From an uncultured Bacteroidota bacterium (GTDB lineage Bacteria; Bacteroidota; Bacteroidia; Flavobacteriales; Flavobacteriaceae), in NCBI GenBank assembly GCA_902546725.1, contig CACCLB010000008.1, positions 28,801 to 92,800 of the forward strand: a DNA stretch of 64,000 nt. Direction: 5' to 3'. Numbering within the stretch: position 1 is the stretch's first letter; each line of letters opens with the position of its first letter. The position numbers and the translations under genes are program-made. The notes under the pieces are model-generated. The model was not told where the DNA came from. It worked only from the letters and a program-made list of their open reading frames with translations, and did no database searches. Positions 9,714 through 19,185 of the stretch are shown piece by piece.

Positions 9714-10721
9714 TTAAAATTGATTTGCAATTTCAGCAACTGCTGTTTTGAAGCGATGCACTGTTTTTTCCATAGAATCTTTAGACATACCTCCAGCAGC
9801 ATTGTGATGTCCTCCTCCTTCGAAATAGGTTCTAGCGAATTCATTCACAGAAAACGAACCCTTAGAACGGAATGACATTTTGATTTTCCCCTCTTTTTCG
9901 TTTTCAATCATGATACAGGCAAATTGAACTCCTTCTAAACTTAAACCATAGTTGACAAAACCCTCTGTATCGCCCTTTTGATAGTCACAGGAGTTGAGTT
10001 CTGCTTGCTTCAAAGTGATGAAAACAACAGGAAGAGATTCGATTTGGTTGAGGTTGGACAGCGCAATTCCTAACAGTTTTAATCTGTTAAATGAAGAACT
10101 GTCATAGATGTTTTGATGTATCGCTGTTCCGTCTGCACCACTTTCTACAAGCTTTGCAATAGCTTTGTGAGTTTCTGCTGTAGTAGAGGGGTATCTGAAT
10201 GAACCCGTATCAGTCATAATACCTGTATAAAGACAACTTGCTATTTCTTGAGTAAACCCCTTTGAATTCAATTCAGTGATAAGACGGTAAATCATCTCAC
10301 AAGTTGAACTCATCTTGGGATCAGAATACATCAATTCTGCATAATCTTCAGGAGACTCGTGATGATCAATCATGACCTTTTCTGCTTTTGCATTTGAAAC
10401 TAGATCACCCAAGGTGTCGATTCGACTTAAGGCGTTAAAATCTAGGGTAAAAATCAGATCAGCCTCTTCAATTTTTTTCTCTGCAAGTTCTTTTTTTTGA
10501 TTGTAAATCAGAATTTGCCCCTGGCCAGGCAGCCAGTTTAAAAATTTGGGATAATCATTAGGTGAAATGATGAGCGCTTCATGATTTTCATTTAGGAGAA
10601 AGTGCATCCAAGCCAAAGTACTGCCTAAGGCGTCTCCATCTGGATTTTTATGTGGGATGATTACTGCCTTTTTAGGGGTTTGAAGACGTTGCTTGAGTGT
10701 CGATATAAAGTCTTTTTCCAT
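9714..10721 (-). CDS. DHH/DHHA1 family phosphoesterase (NrnA-like)
   Basis: A 335-residue bifunctional oligoribonuclease/pAp phosphatase-like enzyme. The DHH domain (about 1-190) carries [18 protein letters not shown], a FTLDFN aspartate segment, the DHH signature in [12 protein letters not shown] and a [12 protein letters not shown] motif, all manganese ligands. The DHHA1 domain ends with [12 protein letters not shown]. Family members degrade short RNA oligomers (nanoRNA) or cyclic dinucleotide products in the cytoplasm. It precedes gldI by 4 bases and is divergent from ndk. Confidence 0.92.
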   Translation of the reverse strand: MEKDFISTLKQRLQTPKKAVIIPHKNPDGDALGSTLAWMHFLLNENHEALIISPNDYPKFLNWLPGQGQILIYNQKKELAEKKIEEADLIFTLDFNALSRIDTLGDLVSNAKAEKVMIDHHESPEDYAELMYSDPKMSSTCEMIYRLITELNSKGFTQEIASCLYTGIMTDTGSFRYPSTTAETHKAIAKLVESGADGTAIHQNIYDSSSFNRLKLLGIALSNLNQIESLPVVFITLKQAELNSCDYQKGDTEGFVNYGLSLEGVQFACIMIENEKEGKIKMSFRSKGSFSVNEFARTYFEGGGHHNAAGGMSKDSMEKTVHRFKTAVAEIANQF

Positions 10722-10828
10722 GCTGCCGCTAAGATACCATTTTCACTTAAGTCAGCCCTTCTACTCAATTTATTTTTTCATATTGGAGAACTTTAGCAGA
10801 ATTATCATTCCCTTTAAATTTCATTTAG

Positions 10829-10836
10829 TAATTTTG
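10829..10836 (+). promoter_or_regulatory. Putative ndk promoter -7 box
   Basis: TAATTTTG matches the Bacteroidota -7 consensus TAnnTTTG exactly. It lies 15 bases before the ndk ATG, implying a very short leader. No clear TTTG -33 box is at the expected spacing, so this is a motif call only. Confidence 0.45.
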
Positions 10837-10851
10837 GCGCAAATAAAAAAA

Positions 10852-11268
10852 ATGGCTAACAAAACTTTAATGATGATAAAGCCCGACGCAGTTGAGAACG
10901 GGCACATAGGAAATATTCTTGAAAAAGTTACTTCAGCTGGTTTTAAAATCAAGGCATTAAAATTGACCCAGCTTACAAAAAGAGATGCAGAAGCTTTCTA
11001 TGAGGTTCACAACGAGCGTCCTTTTTTTGGCGAATTGGTCAGTTTTATGACACGTGGGCCTATAGTTGCTGCTTTATTGGAAAAAGAAAACGCAGTAAGT
11101 GATTTTAGAACCTTGATTGGTGCTACTAACCCCGCTGAAGCAGCTGAGGGGACCCTTAGAAAGCTATACGCTACCTCTATGGGTGAAAATGCCGTTCACG
11201 GTTCTGATAGCGATGAAAATGCTTCGATTGAAGCAGCCTTTCATTTTTCGCAAAGAGAGTGCTTCTAG
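10852..11268 (+). CDS. ndk: Nucleoside diphosphate kinase
   Basis: Transfers the gamma phosphate of ATP to other nucleoside diphosphates through a phosphohistidine. The start is the ATG at 10852, giving the standard [21 protein letters not shown]-terminus. An upstream in-frame extension crosses the promoter region and is rejected. The 138 residues match the family. The phosphate-binding segment [13 protein letters not shown], the [13 protein letters not shown] loop and the active-site NAVHGSDS histidine are all present. It is the only rightward gene in this block and converges on the DUF721 gene, overlapping it by 4 bases. Confidence 0.97.
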   Translation: MANKTLMMIKPDAVENGHIGNILEKVTSAGFKIKALKLTQLTKRDAEAFYEVHNERPFFGELVSFMTRGPIVAALLEKENAVSDFRTLIGATNPAEAAEGTLRKLYATSMGENAVHGSDSDENASIEAAFHFSQRECF

Positions 11269-11567
11269 ATTAGAGCAATTTTTTGTACATAATCTCCCTC
11301 TAAATGCTCATTGATGTGCTTGACTAAATCGTCTAATCCGTAACTCAATTCCATTTTTAGAGGAGCAGAATGAAGTGTTACGTAGAGGGTGTTGTGAGAA
11401 AACCGAACATTATCGGTATAGCTGGCTATATGTTCTCCCATGGTCTCTGCCCATGCATTACATATCCTAATTTGCTGAACACCTTTTTTAAGTGGCTTTT
11501 GGGCAATAATATCCTTTAAGACAGACTTGATGGGTTTGGGCTCGTATTTGTCTTTTGGATCACTCAT
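11265..11567 (-). CDS. DUF721 (DciA-like) protein
   Basis: A 100-residue protein of the DUF721 family, which includes DciA, the loader of the replicative helicase in bacteria without DnaC. The conserved core reads [14 protein letters not shown] and [17 protein letters not shown], a KH-like fold. Its place next to recF fits DNA replication: the order recF - lipoprotein - DUF721 is read leftward with 3 to 8 base spacing or overlap. The helicase-loading role is from the family, not shown here. Confidence 0.85.
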   Translation of the reverse strand: MSDPKDKYEPKPIKSVLKDIIAQKPLKKGVQQIRICNAWAETMGEHIASYTDNVRFSHNTLYVTLHSAPLKMELSYGLDDLVKHINEHLEGDYVQKIALI

Positions 11568-11982
11568 TGAATTCTGTTAATTTACTGATTAAAGGTCTTT
11601 TGTAGTGAAAACTTCGGCCTTGGTGAAATAGGACAAGCTTCTGAGAATCCAATTTTTTGATTGTTTTTTGCCACACATTCCAAGGAGAGTTAAATTGAAT
11701 TTTAAAAGTACCATTATCTTCTTTAATTTCAAACGGTATATTACTTTCAGTAGTTAAAAAACTTCCATCGAGTTGAGGGGCGACTTTTTTATAAAATCCC
11801 TTGCCATTTTTCATTGAATAAAAGTCATAAAGGGGATTGGATTGTTTGCTTTGGAAAGTCTCATTTTCCTGCTGCACAAAATCAATTTCCCAATATCCGT
11901 TCAGTTGATTTAACTCAAGCTTGGAGTTTTTTTGGCATGCGAATAAGACAGCAAATACTAAAAGTAAAATTCCTTTTTTCAA
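11560..11982 (-). CDS. Small lipoprotein, lipocalin-like
   Basis: A 140-residue protein with a lipoprotein signal ending LFACQKN (Cys about 16). The rest reads like one short beta-barrel: NGYWEIDFVQQENETF near the start and a repeated strand pattern, with GRSFHYKR near the end. This resembles the lipocalin-like lipoproteins common in flavobacteria. No ligand can be named. Its start lies 3 bases past the recF stop and its end overlaps the DUF721 gene by 8 bases, so it is translationally coupled to both. Confidence 0.7.
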   Translation of the reverse strand: MKKGILLLVFAVLFACQKNSKLELNQLNGYWEIDFVQQENETFQSKQSNPLYDFYSMKNGKGFYKKVAPQLDGSFLTTESNIPFEIKEDNGTFKIQFNSPWNVWQKTIKKLDSQKLVLFHQGRSFHYKRPLISKLTEFNE

Positions 11983-11985
11983 GAC

Positions 11986-13065
11986 TTATAATTTAAAAAT
12001 TTCATAGCCTGCTTTAGTGTTTTCTAAGGCATTCAAAGTGCGGTCCTCGTGGGTATCGGTAATGAATATTTGACCAAAATCATTTTGATCTACTAAAGCG
12101 ACAATTTGAGACACTCTCTTTTGATCTAGTTTGTCAAAGGCATCGTCAAGTAATAAAATTGGAGCACCTCCAGTCTGAGACTTTAAAAAGTCAAACTGTG
12201 CTAATTTTAGGGCTACTAGGAACGTTTTTTGTTGCCCTTGACTACCAAACTTTTTGATGGGTTGACCGTCTTTTAAAAACAAAACATCATCCTTGTGAAT
12301 TCCAACACTGGTATATTGAATCATCCGATCTTTAGCTAAACTAGACTTCAGCATATCTTGGTGCAATGCGTCATTAAGTTGACTCTCGTATTCAAGACTG
12401 ACCAATTCATCCTGGCCGCTGATTTCTTGATAGCGTGATTTAAAAATGGGAATAAAAGCTTCCATAAATCTTTTACGACTTTCATAGATGGGGGTACTTC
12501 GCTCTACCAATTGCTCGTTGTAAATTTCAAGCGTATCCTGATCAAAAGTTTGATTTATGGCAAAGTATTTTAGCAGGGCATTCCTTTGTGAAAGTATTTT
12601 AGTGTATTCCATCAGATGCTGTAAAAAGACTTTATCTGTTTGCCCTATCACTCCATCTATAAATTTTCTTCTTGTGCTACTACCCTCAGAGATGAGGTCA
12701 CGATCTGAAGGTGATATGATGACCGTTGGGATTAAACCGATATGATCAGCAAGTTTTTCGTAAACTTTTCCATTGCGTTTTACTATTTTTTTCTGTCCTT
12801 TTTTTAAACTGCAAATAATTTTTTCTTCTCGTTCTTCTTTTTCAAACCTACCTTCAAGAACAAAAAACTCCTGTCCAAATTGGATGTTTTGCACTGCGAC
12901 AGGATTAAAGTAGCTTTTTCCTAGGGCTAGATGGTAAATTGCATCTAACACGGTGGACTTTCCTACACCATTATCCCCAACAAAGCAATTAATCTTTGGA
13001 TTGAGCTCAAAAGTTCTAGAACTGATGTTCTTGTACTGAGTAAGGGTGAGTTGTTTTAAAAGCAT
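11986..13065 (-). CDS. recF: DNA replication/repair ATPase RecF
   Basis: An SMC-like ATPase that helps load RecA at gapped DNA and restart forks. The P-loop [17 protein letters not shown] (about residues 30-46), the ABC signature [14 protein letters not shown] and Walker [14 protein letters not shown] are intact, with the usual length near 360. I chose the ATG at 13065 ([13 protein letters not shown]) as the typical RecF start. An ATG three codons earlier (13074) is possible. It is divergent from the TPR gene and heads the recF - lipoprotein - DUF721 group. Confidence 0.95.
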   Translation of the reverse strand: MLLKQLTLTQYKNISSRTFELNPKINCFVGDNGVGKSTVLDAIYHLALGKSYFNPVAVQNIQFGQEFFVLEGRFEKEEREEKIICSLKKGQKKIVKRNGKVYEKLADHIGLIPTVIISPSDRDLISEGSSTRRKFIDGVIGQTDKVFLQHLMEYTKILSQRNALLKYFAINQTFDQDTLEIYNEQLVERSTPIYESRKRFMEAFIPIFKSRYQEISGQDELVSLEYESQLNDALHQDMLKSSLAKDRMIQYTSVGIHKDDVLFLKDGQPIKKFGSQGQQKTFLVALKLAQFDFLKSQTGGAPILLLDDAFDKLDQKRVSQIVALVDQNDFGQIFITDTHEDRTLNALENTKAGYEIFKL

Positions 13066-13105
13066 GAATTGCAAAAATAATAACTTAGATGCTAGCTTTA
13101 AGCTT

Positions 13106-13134
13106 TTTGAATTAGAATAAAAAGACTAATTTTA
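13106..13134 (+). promoter_or_regulatory. Putative promoter of the TPR-ribH transcript
   Basis: TTTG at 13106-13109 and TAATTTTA at 13127-13134 are 17 bases apart and match the Bacteroidota -33/-7 pattern with one mismatch (final A for G). They lie about 20 bases before the ATG at 13154, between divergent recF and the TPR gene. Confidence 0.5.
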
Positions 13135-13153
13135 CGCGCTAAAATAAGTTACC

Positions 13154-13921
13154 ATGGCAACATACAAAAAACGAGGGGCAAAAAAATCCATCACTGCGAG
13201 CAAGGAGAATGAAGTTGTTCAGGAAAGTACAACCGCAGAGGTATTTGAAACACTAGATACCACCGCGAATAAAACTGAGGAGTGGGTTGTCAAATACCAA
13301 AATTTTATTTTGGGATTTATAGGAGTTGTGGCCATAGGTGTCTTGGGTTATCTTGGTTATAAAAATTTTGTTGTAGAGCCAAAAGCTCAAGAGGCTGTAA
13401 GTGAACTAAATCAAGCTCAGTATTATTTTGAGTTGGCGGTTAACAGTATTGAGTCTGATTCGCTTTACCGAAGAGCCCTTAATGGGGGAGAAGGAAAGTA
13501 TGGTTTTTTAGACATTATTGAAAACTACAAAGGAACACCTGCGGCAAAACTGGCTACTTACAGTGCTGGGATGGCCTATCTCAATTTAAAAGAATACGAA
13601 AATGCAATAACCTATCTAGATCAATTTAAGGCTGATGATATTTTATTAAGTGCTTTAGCAAAAGGGGCCATAGGAGATGCTTTTGCACAATTAGGACAGA
13701 TAGATGACGCTTACGACTACTATATCCAAGCCTCTAAGGTGAGTGAAAATATGTATTCTACGCCCAAATACCTTTATAAGGCAGCCATGTTGGGTGCTGA
13801 AAATGGTAAAATCAAGCAAGCTATTTCCTTTTTAGAGCGGATTGAAAAAGAATATCCTAAAGCAGAAGAAGCTAAATGGGTAGCAGTCCAAAAGGGCAAA
13901 CTTGAACACATGAACCCCTAA
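13154..13921 (+). CDS. Membrane-anchored tetratricopeptide repeat protein
   Basis: A 255-residue protein with a basic cytoplasmic N-terminus, one membrane helix (about 51-68, ILGFIGVVAIGVLGYLGYKN) and a C-terminal TPR array of about 170 residues with YNYF-like and A-rich helices (for example AKLATYSAGMAYLNLKEYEN). This is the layout of YfgM-like/TPR_21 proteins, which act as periplasmic chaperone partners at the translocon. That function is inferred from architecture. It is followed 4 bases later by ribH. Confidence 0.85.
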   Translation: MATYKKRGAKKSITASKENEVVQESTTAEVFETLDTTANKTEEWVVKYQNFILGFIGVVAIGVLGYLGYKNFVVEPKAQEAVSELNQAQYYFELAVNSIESDSLYRRALNGGEGKYGFLDIIENYKGTPAAKLATYSAGMAYLNLKEYENAITYLDQFKADDILLSALAKGAIGDAFAQLGQIDDAYDYYIQASKVSENMYSTPKYLYKAAMLGAENGKIKQAISFLERIEKEYPKAEEAKWVAVQKGKLEHMNP

Positions 13922-13925
13922 GGAC

Positions 13926-14405
13926 ATGGCAACTGCCAATCTTTCTGCATACGATTTTAATGCTGTTCCTGACGGAAGTCCTTTTACAATACATTTAGTC
14001 GTTTCCCAATGGAACAATGAAATCACTAAAGCCTTATGTGATGGTGCTGTGACAACCTTAGAGCAGCAAGGAGTAAAAAGTTCAAATATTAAAATTTGGG
14101 AGGTACCAGGAAGTTTTGAATTGATTTACGGTTCCAAAAAAGCTCAGTCTTCAAATCCCGATGCTGTAATTGCCATAGGAAGTGTGATCAAAGGAGAGAC
14201 CATGCACTTTGATTTTGTATGTCAAGCGGTATCACAAGGGATCAAAGACCTGAATGTGCTTTCTGATGTACCTGTGGTTTTTTGTGTTTTGACAGACGAT
14301 ACTTACCAACAAGCAAAAGATCGAAGTGGTGGAAAACATGGAAATAAAGGGACTGAGGCTGCTGTAGCTGCTTTACAGCTGAGTAAACTTCGAGCTGCTC
14401 AATAA
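13926..14405 (+). CDS. ribH: 6,7-dimethyl-8-ribityllumazine synthase
   Basis: Condenses the ribityl-diaminopyrimidine with dihydroxybutanone phosphate in the penultimate step of riboflavin synthesis, usually as a 60-subunit or pentameric shell. The 159 residues carry WEVPGSFELIYGSKKA, AIGSVIKGETMHFDFVCQA with the catalytic His94, and the phosphate-binding QAKDRSGGKHGNKGTEAA. Length and motifs are ordinary. It follows the TPR gene by 4 bases. Other rib genes are not in the window. Confidence 0.96.
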   Translation: MATANLSAYDFNAVPDGSPFTIHLVVSQWNNEITKALCDGAVTTLEQQGVKSSNIKIWEVPGSFELIYGSKKAQSSNPDAVIAIGSVIKGETMHFDFVCQAVSQGIKDLNVLSDVPVVFCVLTDDTYQQAKDRSGGKHGNKGTEAAVAALQLSKLRAAQ

Positions 14406-14463
14406 GCGAACTTTCTCAGGTCTGGATGACGACATTTTCATCCCTTTCTTGTATTTTTGAGTT

Positions 14464-14760
14464 ATGTTAAAGTCCAGTTTATTTAAACTAAGAAAAAACC
14501 GTAGGTATAATTATACCCCTCGATATTACAAAGGTAAAGAAGAAGGTAATCTGTACGATTTTGATTCTAAGTTTTCAAAATATCGAGATACATACAACAG
14601 CAATGACTTTGGTCAGCAGTGGAAAGAAGCACGTATGCAAATGCGGACTCGAAAAAATAGATCCATATCCTTGCGTTTGCTTATCATAATTTTAATACTC
14701 GTTTTTTTAGCACTCTATATATTGGATTTTGACCTCAGCCTTTTTATGTCACAAAATTAA
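14464..14760 (+). CDS. Small single-helix membrane protein upstream of mutL
   Basis: A 98-residue protein that I do not recognise. It is basic and Tyr/Arg-rich in the first 70 residues (RKNRRYNYTPRYYKGKEEG) and ends in one membrane helix (about 72-91, LRLLIIILILVFLALYIL). Small riboflavin/mutL-linked proteins of this shape are common in flavobacteria. Its stop overlaps the mutL start (TAATG), so the two are translated together. Confidence 0.75.
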   Translation: MLKSSLFKLRKNRRYNYTPRYYKGKEEGNLYDFDSKFSKYRDTYNSNDFGQQWKEARMQMRTRKNRSISLRLLIIILILVFLALYILDFDLSLFMSQN

Positions 14761-16553
14761 TGTCTGCTAAAATCTCGCTCTTACCGGATCATGTTGCTAA
14801 TCAAATTGCAGCAGGTGAAGTTATTCAAAGACCTGCTTCTGTGGTTAAAGAGCTGCTTGAAAATGCTGTTGACGCCAATTCCACAAGTATCCAATTGGTG
14901 ATAAAAAATGCGGGGAAGACCCTAGTTCAGGTAATCGATGATGGGCAGGGGATGAGCAATACTGACCTGCGTTTAGCCTTTGAACGGCATGCTACCTCTA
15001 AAATTAACCTAGCCGAGGACTTATTTGCGCTTACCACCAAGGGTTTTCGAGGTGAAGCATTGGCATCCATTGCAGCTATTGCACATGTTGAAACACATAC
15101 TCGAACTGAAGATGATAAGGTTTCCCATTGTTTAAAAATTGAAGGGAGTAAGGTAGTCGATCAGTCCTTATCCACCCAACCCAAAGGCACATCAATAGCC
15201 GTAAAAAGCCTCTTTTACAATATTCCAGCAAGAAGAAATTTTCTAAAATCTGATCAGGTAGAACTGCGCCATATAATCGACGAATTTCATCGAGTGGCAC
15301 TTGCTCATCCTGAAATTAAATTTCAGTTTTACAATAATGGAAGCGAATTGTTTGATCTGCCTGTTTCAGGAGTTAAAAAGCGTATAGCTACTGTATTTGG
15401 TTCGAAATGGGAGTCCCAATTGGTTCCTGTAGAGGAAAAAACCTCACTAGCCGAAATCAAAGGATTTGCTGTCAAACCCGAATTTGCAAAGAAGACAAGG
15501 GGACAGCAATTTTTTTTCGTCAACAATCGATTTATTAAAAGTCCATTTCTACACCATGCGGTTAGTGCCGCATTTGAAGGGCTTTTGAGGCCAGGGTATC
15601 AGCCAGGATATTTTTTGTATTTGACTGTAGACCCTAAAACTATTGATATCAATATTCACCCTACCAAGACTGAGGTAAAATTTGAAGAAGAGCAAAGTTT
15701 GTACGCCATATTAAGGTCAGCTGTAAAGCACAGCCTTGGAATTTTTCAGGTAATGCCTACCCTTGATTTTGAGCAAAACACTTCTATGGAAGTCCCCTAT
15801 TCATTCAAGGATAAGACTGCAGTACCACCTCCTATTGAAGTTGATTCTAACTTCAATCCTTTTAAAAATGAGGGTAGCTCCAGATTGACTTCATCTAAAA
15901 AAGACCCACAGTGGGAGGGGCTTTATTCTGGTTTGCAAGCTGAAGAAATTACTTCTATCAAACCCCCTCAAGAGTCCTTGATGGAGGTTTCAGAAGCCCC
16001 CAGAGTTTTTCAGTTATTTGCAAAGTATATTGTTTGTCCCTTAAAAACACATATGTTGGTTATTGACCAGGGGAGGGCACATCAGCGCGTATTATACGAG
16101 CGATTTTTAAATGCGATAACCAATAAAAAAGGAGTAAGTCAACAGCTACTTTTTCCACTGGAGGTAGAGATGAACCCCCAGCAACATGAACAGTTTACTC
16201 ATATTGAGGGAGCACTGGAAATGTTGGGCTTTCAATTGGTACTTAAAGAAAATAAATTACTCATCAAAGGAGCGCCAGACCATTGTCCTACAGCTAAAAT
16301 TGAAGGAGTTATCGAGTCTCTTCTAAGCGAGCAACAGGAAGAATCAAGTTTGGAACATTTTAGCCATGCAGACCAGGTTGCAAAAACCATGGCAAGGAGC
16401 TTAGCGATAAAGTCTGGGGAGCTATTAGACCCCAAAGAGCAGCAAGCCTTACTCGATGATTTTTTTGGTTGTAAGGAAACTACTGTATCCCCATTTAATC
16501 GTCAGATTTTTATTACTTTAGAAAAGACAGAGATCGAACAAAAGCTGAATTAA
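14760..16553 (+). CDS. mutL: DNA mismatch repair protein MutL
   Basis: A 597-residue GHKL ATPase that couples MutS mismatch recognition to strand removal. N-terminal motifs are intact: HVANQIAAGEVIQRPASVVK, DDGQGM, TRGFRGEAL-like TKGFRGEALASIAAIA. A linker of about 100 residues follows, then the dimerisation domain (about 410-597). The metal-binding endonuclease motif DQHAxxExxxxE reads DQGRAHQRVLYE at about 440-451, lacking the usual His and first Glu, and no CPHGRP motif is seen near the end. Nicking by this protein is therefore doubtful. It overlaps the small gene before it and the rhomboid gene after it. Confidence 0.96.
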   Translation: MSAKISLLPDHVANQIAAGEVIQRPASVVKELLENAVDANSTSIQLVIKNAGKTLVQVIDDGQGMSNTDLRLAFERHATSKINLAEDLFALTTKGFRGEALASIAAIAHVETHTRTEDDKVSHCLKIEGSKVVDQSLSTQPKGTSIAVKSLFYNIPARRNFLKSDQVELRHIIDEFHRVALAHPEIKFQFYNNGSELFDLPVSGVKKRIATVFGSKWESQLVPVEEKTSLAEIKGFAVKPEFAKKTRGQQFFFVNNRFIKSPFLHHAVSAAFEGLLRPGYQPGYFLYLTVDPKTIDINIHPTKTEVKFEEEQSLYAILRSAVKHSLGIFQVMPTLDFEQNTSMEVPYSFKDKTAVPPPIEVDSNFNPFKNEGSSRLTSSKKDPQWEGLYSGLQAEEITSIKPPQESLMEVSEAPRVFQLFAKYIVCPLKTHMLVIDQGRAHQRVLYERFLNAITNKKGVSQQLLFPLEVEMNPQQHEQFTHIEGALEMLGFQLVLKENKLLIKGAPDHCPTAKIEGVIESLLSEQQEESSLEHFSHADQVAKTMARSLAIKSGELLDPKEQQALLDDFFGCKETTVSPFNRQIFITLEKTEIEQKLN

Positions 16554-17290
16554 TGCGAAATATCACAGACACAGTAAAACACCTTTTAATCATCAATGTA
16601 ATTTTTTTCATTGCAACGATTGCTCTAGGCGAAATTGTTTTTGATTTATTCGCACTTCATTATCCTTCCAACCCTAAATTTCAATTTTGGCAGCCCTTGA
16701 CTCATATGTTTATGCATGGAGATTTGGGACATATATTTTTTAATATGTTTGCGCTCTATATGTTTGGGATACCTATAGAACAAATGTGGGGTCGGAATAA
16801 ATTTATCTTCTTTTACCTCTCCACAGGTTTTGGAGCTGCGGCTTTACAACTGGGCTTGTATTATTTTCAAGTCAATGAGGTTTCTGAACTGCTCATTGCT
16901 CAAGGCCAAACGGGGAGTCAAATTGCAACTTTTTTTGAGACCCGTGACTTATCTTATACATTAATTGAACAGATTGGACAAGAAAAACTACTCTCAGGTT
17001 TGTCTGCATATAAAGCGGTAATGGTTGGTGCATCTGGTGCGCTTTACGGAGTTTTAGTTGCCTTTGCTTTTTTATTTCCAAATGCCCGTTTGATGCTGTT
17101 GTTTCCACCCATACCAATCAAAGCCAAAGTGCTCGTTCCACTGCTTATTTTGGGAGATTTATTTTTTGGATTTACTTCCTATTCCATTGGGCCCATTGCT
17201 CATTTTGCCCATGTGGGAGGGGCAGTCACAGGCTTGATTATGATGTGGTATTGGAAAAAAACTCAATTTGACCAAAATCGCTGGAATTAA
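16553..17290 (+). CDS. Rhomboid-family intramembrane serine protease (first of two)
   Basis: A 245-residue inner-membrane protease with about six hydrophobic segments. It has the loop HMFMHGDLGHIFFNMFALYM, the catalytic serine in VGASGALYGVLVAF (GxSG) and the catalytic histidine in HFAHVGGAVTG. A loop of about 45 residues between the second and third segments (around 100-150) is longer than in the neighbouring paralogue. Rhomboids cut substrates within the membrane, but no substrate is known here. It starts on the mutL stop and ends on the start of the next rhomboid (TAATG both times). Confidence 0.93.
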   Translation: MRNITDTVKHLLIINVIFFIATIALGEIVFDLFALHYPSNPKFQFWQPLTHMFMHGDLGHIFFNMFALYMFGIPIEQMWGRNKFIFFYLSTGFGAAALQLGLYYFQVNEVSELLIAQGQTGSQIATFFETRDLSYTLIEQIGQEKLLSGLSAYKAVMVGASGALYGVLVAFAFLFPNARLMLLFPPIPIKAKVLVPLLILGDLFFGFTSYSIGPIAHFAHVGGAVTGLIMMWYWKKTQFDQNRWN

Positions 17291-18165
17291 TGAATTTTCA
17301 AGACCAACTACGGTATCGTTTGCAACAATTGAATGAGGCTGAAAAGCTAATTCTTATCAATGTTATTTGCTTTGTTTTACCCTTGTTTTTAAAGACCCTC
17401 TTTTATTTATTTAACATTCCCTCAAATGTTATGATAGGTTGGTTTGAATTGTCTGCAGAATGGAGTGACTTGCTGTTTAAGCCATGGACAATCTTTACTT
17501 ATAGCTTTATGCATTCTGGATTTTTTCATCTTTTTTGGAATATGTATCTCTTGTATTTTGCTTCTCGTTTGTTTCTGAATTTATTTTCACCGAGGACATT
17601 TTTTAACGTATACTTTTTAGGTGTGCTTCTCGGAGGCCTGACATTTATGTTGAGTTATTCTGTTTTCCCCGCTTTTCAATATGCATCCCCAATCATGGTG
17701 GGTGCCTCTGCTGGGGTAATGGCAGTCTTGATTTTTATGGCAACCTATTCCCCTGACCTAGAGGTAAGGATCATTTTTTTCAATGTAAAACTCCGTTATT
17801 TAGGCATTGCCTTTGTATTATTGGATGTGATTCAAATTCCCTATGGTAACGCTGGTGGCCATTTAGCTCACCTTGGTGGTGCTGCACTTGGTTACTTATA
17901 TGTTAAGCGTTTGGATCAAGGTGTGGACATAGGATTACCCTTTGAAAATTTTACAAATCGAGTGTTAAATCTGTTTAAAAAGCAGTCTAAACTCAAAACA
18001 GTACATAAAAGAAAAGCTAGTTCGAATTCAAAAAAGAAAGTAACTACTCAAGAAGTAGATCAAAGTAAAATTGATTCTATACTAGACAAGATTAGTAAAT
18101 CAGGCTACGACAGCCTCACCCAAAAAGAAAAAGACTTCCTTTTTCAGGCTGGAAAAAAGAAATAG
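17290..18165 (+). CDS. Rhomboid-family intramembrane serine protease with DUF6576-like tail
   Basis: A 291-residue rhomboid next to the first. It has YSFMHSGFFHLFWNMYLLYF, the serine in MVGASAGVMAVLI (GASA) and the histidine in GGHLAHLGGAALGY. After the last helix (about residue 208) a basic cytoplasmic tail of about 80 residues ends in the helical unit IDSILDKISKSGYDSLTQKE, the pattern of the DUF6576 tail of Bacteroidota rhomboids. The pair probably arose by duplication and diverged in the extra-membrane parts. The stop is immediately followed by the GTG of the next gene. Confidence 0.92.
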   Translation: MNFQDQLRYRLQQLNEAEKLILINVICFVLPLFLKTLFYLFNIPSNVMIGWFELSAEWSDLLFKPWTIFTYSFMHSGFFHLFWNMYLLYFASRLFLNLFSPRTFFNVYFLGVLLGGLTFMLSYSVFPAFQYASPIMVGASAGVMAVLIFMATYSPDLEVRIIFFNVKLRYLGIAFVLLDVIQIPYGNAGGHLAHLGGAALGYLYVKRLDQGVDIGLPFENFTNRVLNLFKKQSKLKTVHKRKASSNSKKKVTTQEVDQSKIDSILDKISKSGYDSLTQKEKDFLFQAGKKK

Positions 18166-19185
18166 GTGAGTAGAAGAACTAGAAAGAGACCGTTTTTATT
18201 TAAGATGCTCCTCATCTTAAACATACTTTTTTTAGTCCTTCAACTTGCGAGTATGGGTGTTTTGGGAGGGTTTGTCAATATTCCACTACTTACCCTTATT
18301 GTCCCTTTGCTGTGTGTGATCAATCTTGTTTTTTTTACGATTTGGATGCTTCGTTTTCAGTGGCCAGCAATGCTTTTTATAGGGGTATTGGCAATCAGTT
18401 TACAAGAATGGCAACTGCTATATCAATTTGAAAATAGGGGGATTCCAACCTCCAAGGGCTTAAATGTGATGAGTTATAATGTGCGTTCGTTTAATCGCTT
18501 TAAATGGCTTGAAGATGATAATGTTTCAAGTTCAATCGAAAGTTTTGTAAACGAGACTAATGCCGATGTAATTTGTTTTCAAGAGTTTTCAAAGGATCAA
18601 GCTCCAAGCTTTAAAGATTATCCTCACCAAGTTTTTAAGCCCTATGTAAAAGATGGAAAAATTGGTTCTTCGATTATTTCCAAATACCCCTTAGTGAATT
18701 CTAAAGTAATATCCTTTGAAGGTTCTCAAAACGGTGGAATGCAAAGCGATTTGATTTGGAAAAAGGACACTTTGAGGTTTTATAACCTTCATTTTGAATC
18801 TTTTCGACTCAATCGAGCGGATAGTTTGATCAGTTCTAATTATTCTGAAAAGATTAGAAGAAAGTTACAAGCTGTTTTTGAAATCCAAAAAGAGCAGGTA
18901 AGCCAATTTAATACCTTAAGTCAGTCCAGTCCCTACCCAGAAGTTGTTTGTACTGATCTTAATAACAATGCTTTTTCATTGCCCTATAAATTATTGAGTA
19001 AGTCTCGTGTTGATAGTTTTACAGAAGGGGGTACTGGACTAGGTGCAACCTACTATTTTTCCAGTCTACCCCTACGAATAGATTTTATATTTACCTCCAA
19101 AGCCTTAACAGTAATTGACTATGACACCCACGGGGTTAAATTATCCGATCACAGACCAATTTCAGCAAAACTAAATAAAGGTTAA
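18166..19185 (+). CDS. Endonuclease/exonuclease/phosphatase (EEP) family membrane protein
   Basis: A 339-residue protein with two to three N-terminal membrane segments (about 12-85) and a catalytic EEP domain (about 98-339). The domain shows LNVMSYNVRSFNRFKW, the metal-binding glutamate in VICFQEF, CTDLNNNAFS, a RIDFIFTS segment and the terminal SDHRPISAKL with the Asp-His pair, so it is probably active on phosphodiesters. The start is a GTG directly after the rhomboid stop at 18165. The substrate (nucleic acid or phospholipid) cannot be told. The 3' end overlaps the convergent wbqC gene by 4 bases. Confidence 0.88.
   Translation: MSRRTRKRPFLFKMLLILNILFLVLQLASMGVLGGFVNIPLLTLIVPLLCVINLVFFTIWMLRFQWPAMLFIGVLAISLQEWQLLYQFENRGIPTSKGLNVMSYNVRSFNRFKWLEDDNVSSSIESFVNETNADVICFQEFSKDQAPSFKDYPHQVFKPYVKDGKIGSSIISKYPLVNSKVISFEGSQNGGMQSDLIWKKDTLRFYNLHFESFRLNRADSLISSNYSEKIRRKLQAVFEIQKEQVSQFNTLSQSSPYPEVVCTDLNNNAFSLPYKLLSKSRVDSFTEGGTGLGATYYFSSLPLRIDFIFTSKALTVIDYDTHGVKLSDHRPISAKLNKG

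Noticed and set aside
9588..9875. 95-codon plus-strand frame across the gldI/DHH junction
   Set aside because: It is opposite two well-supported genes and its translation has no recognisable pattern.
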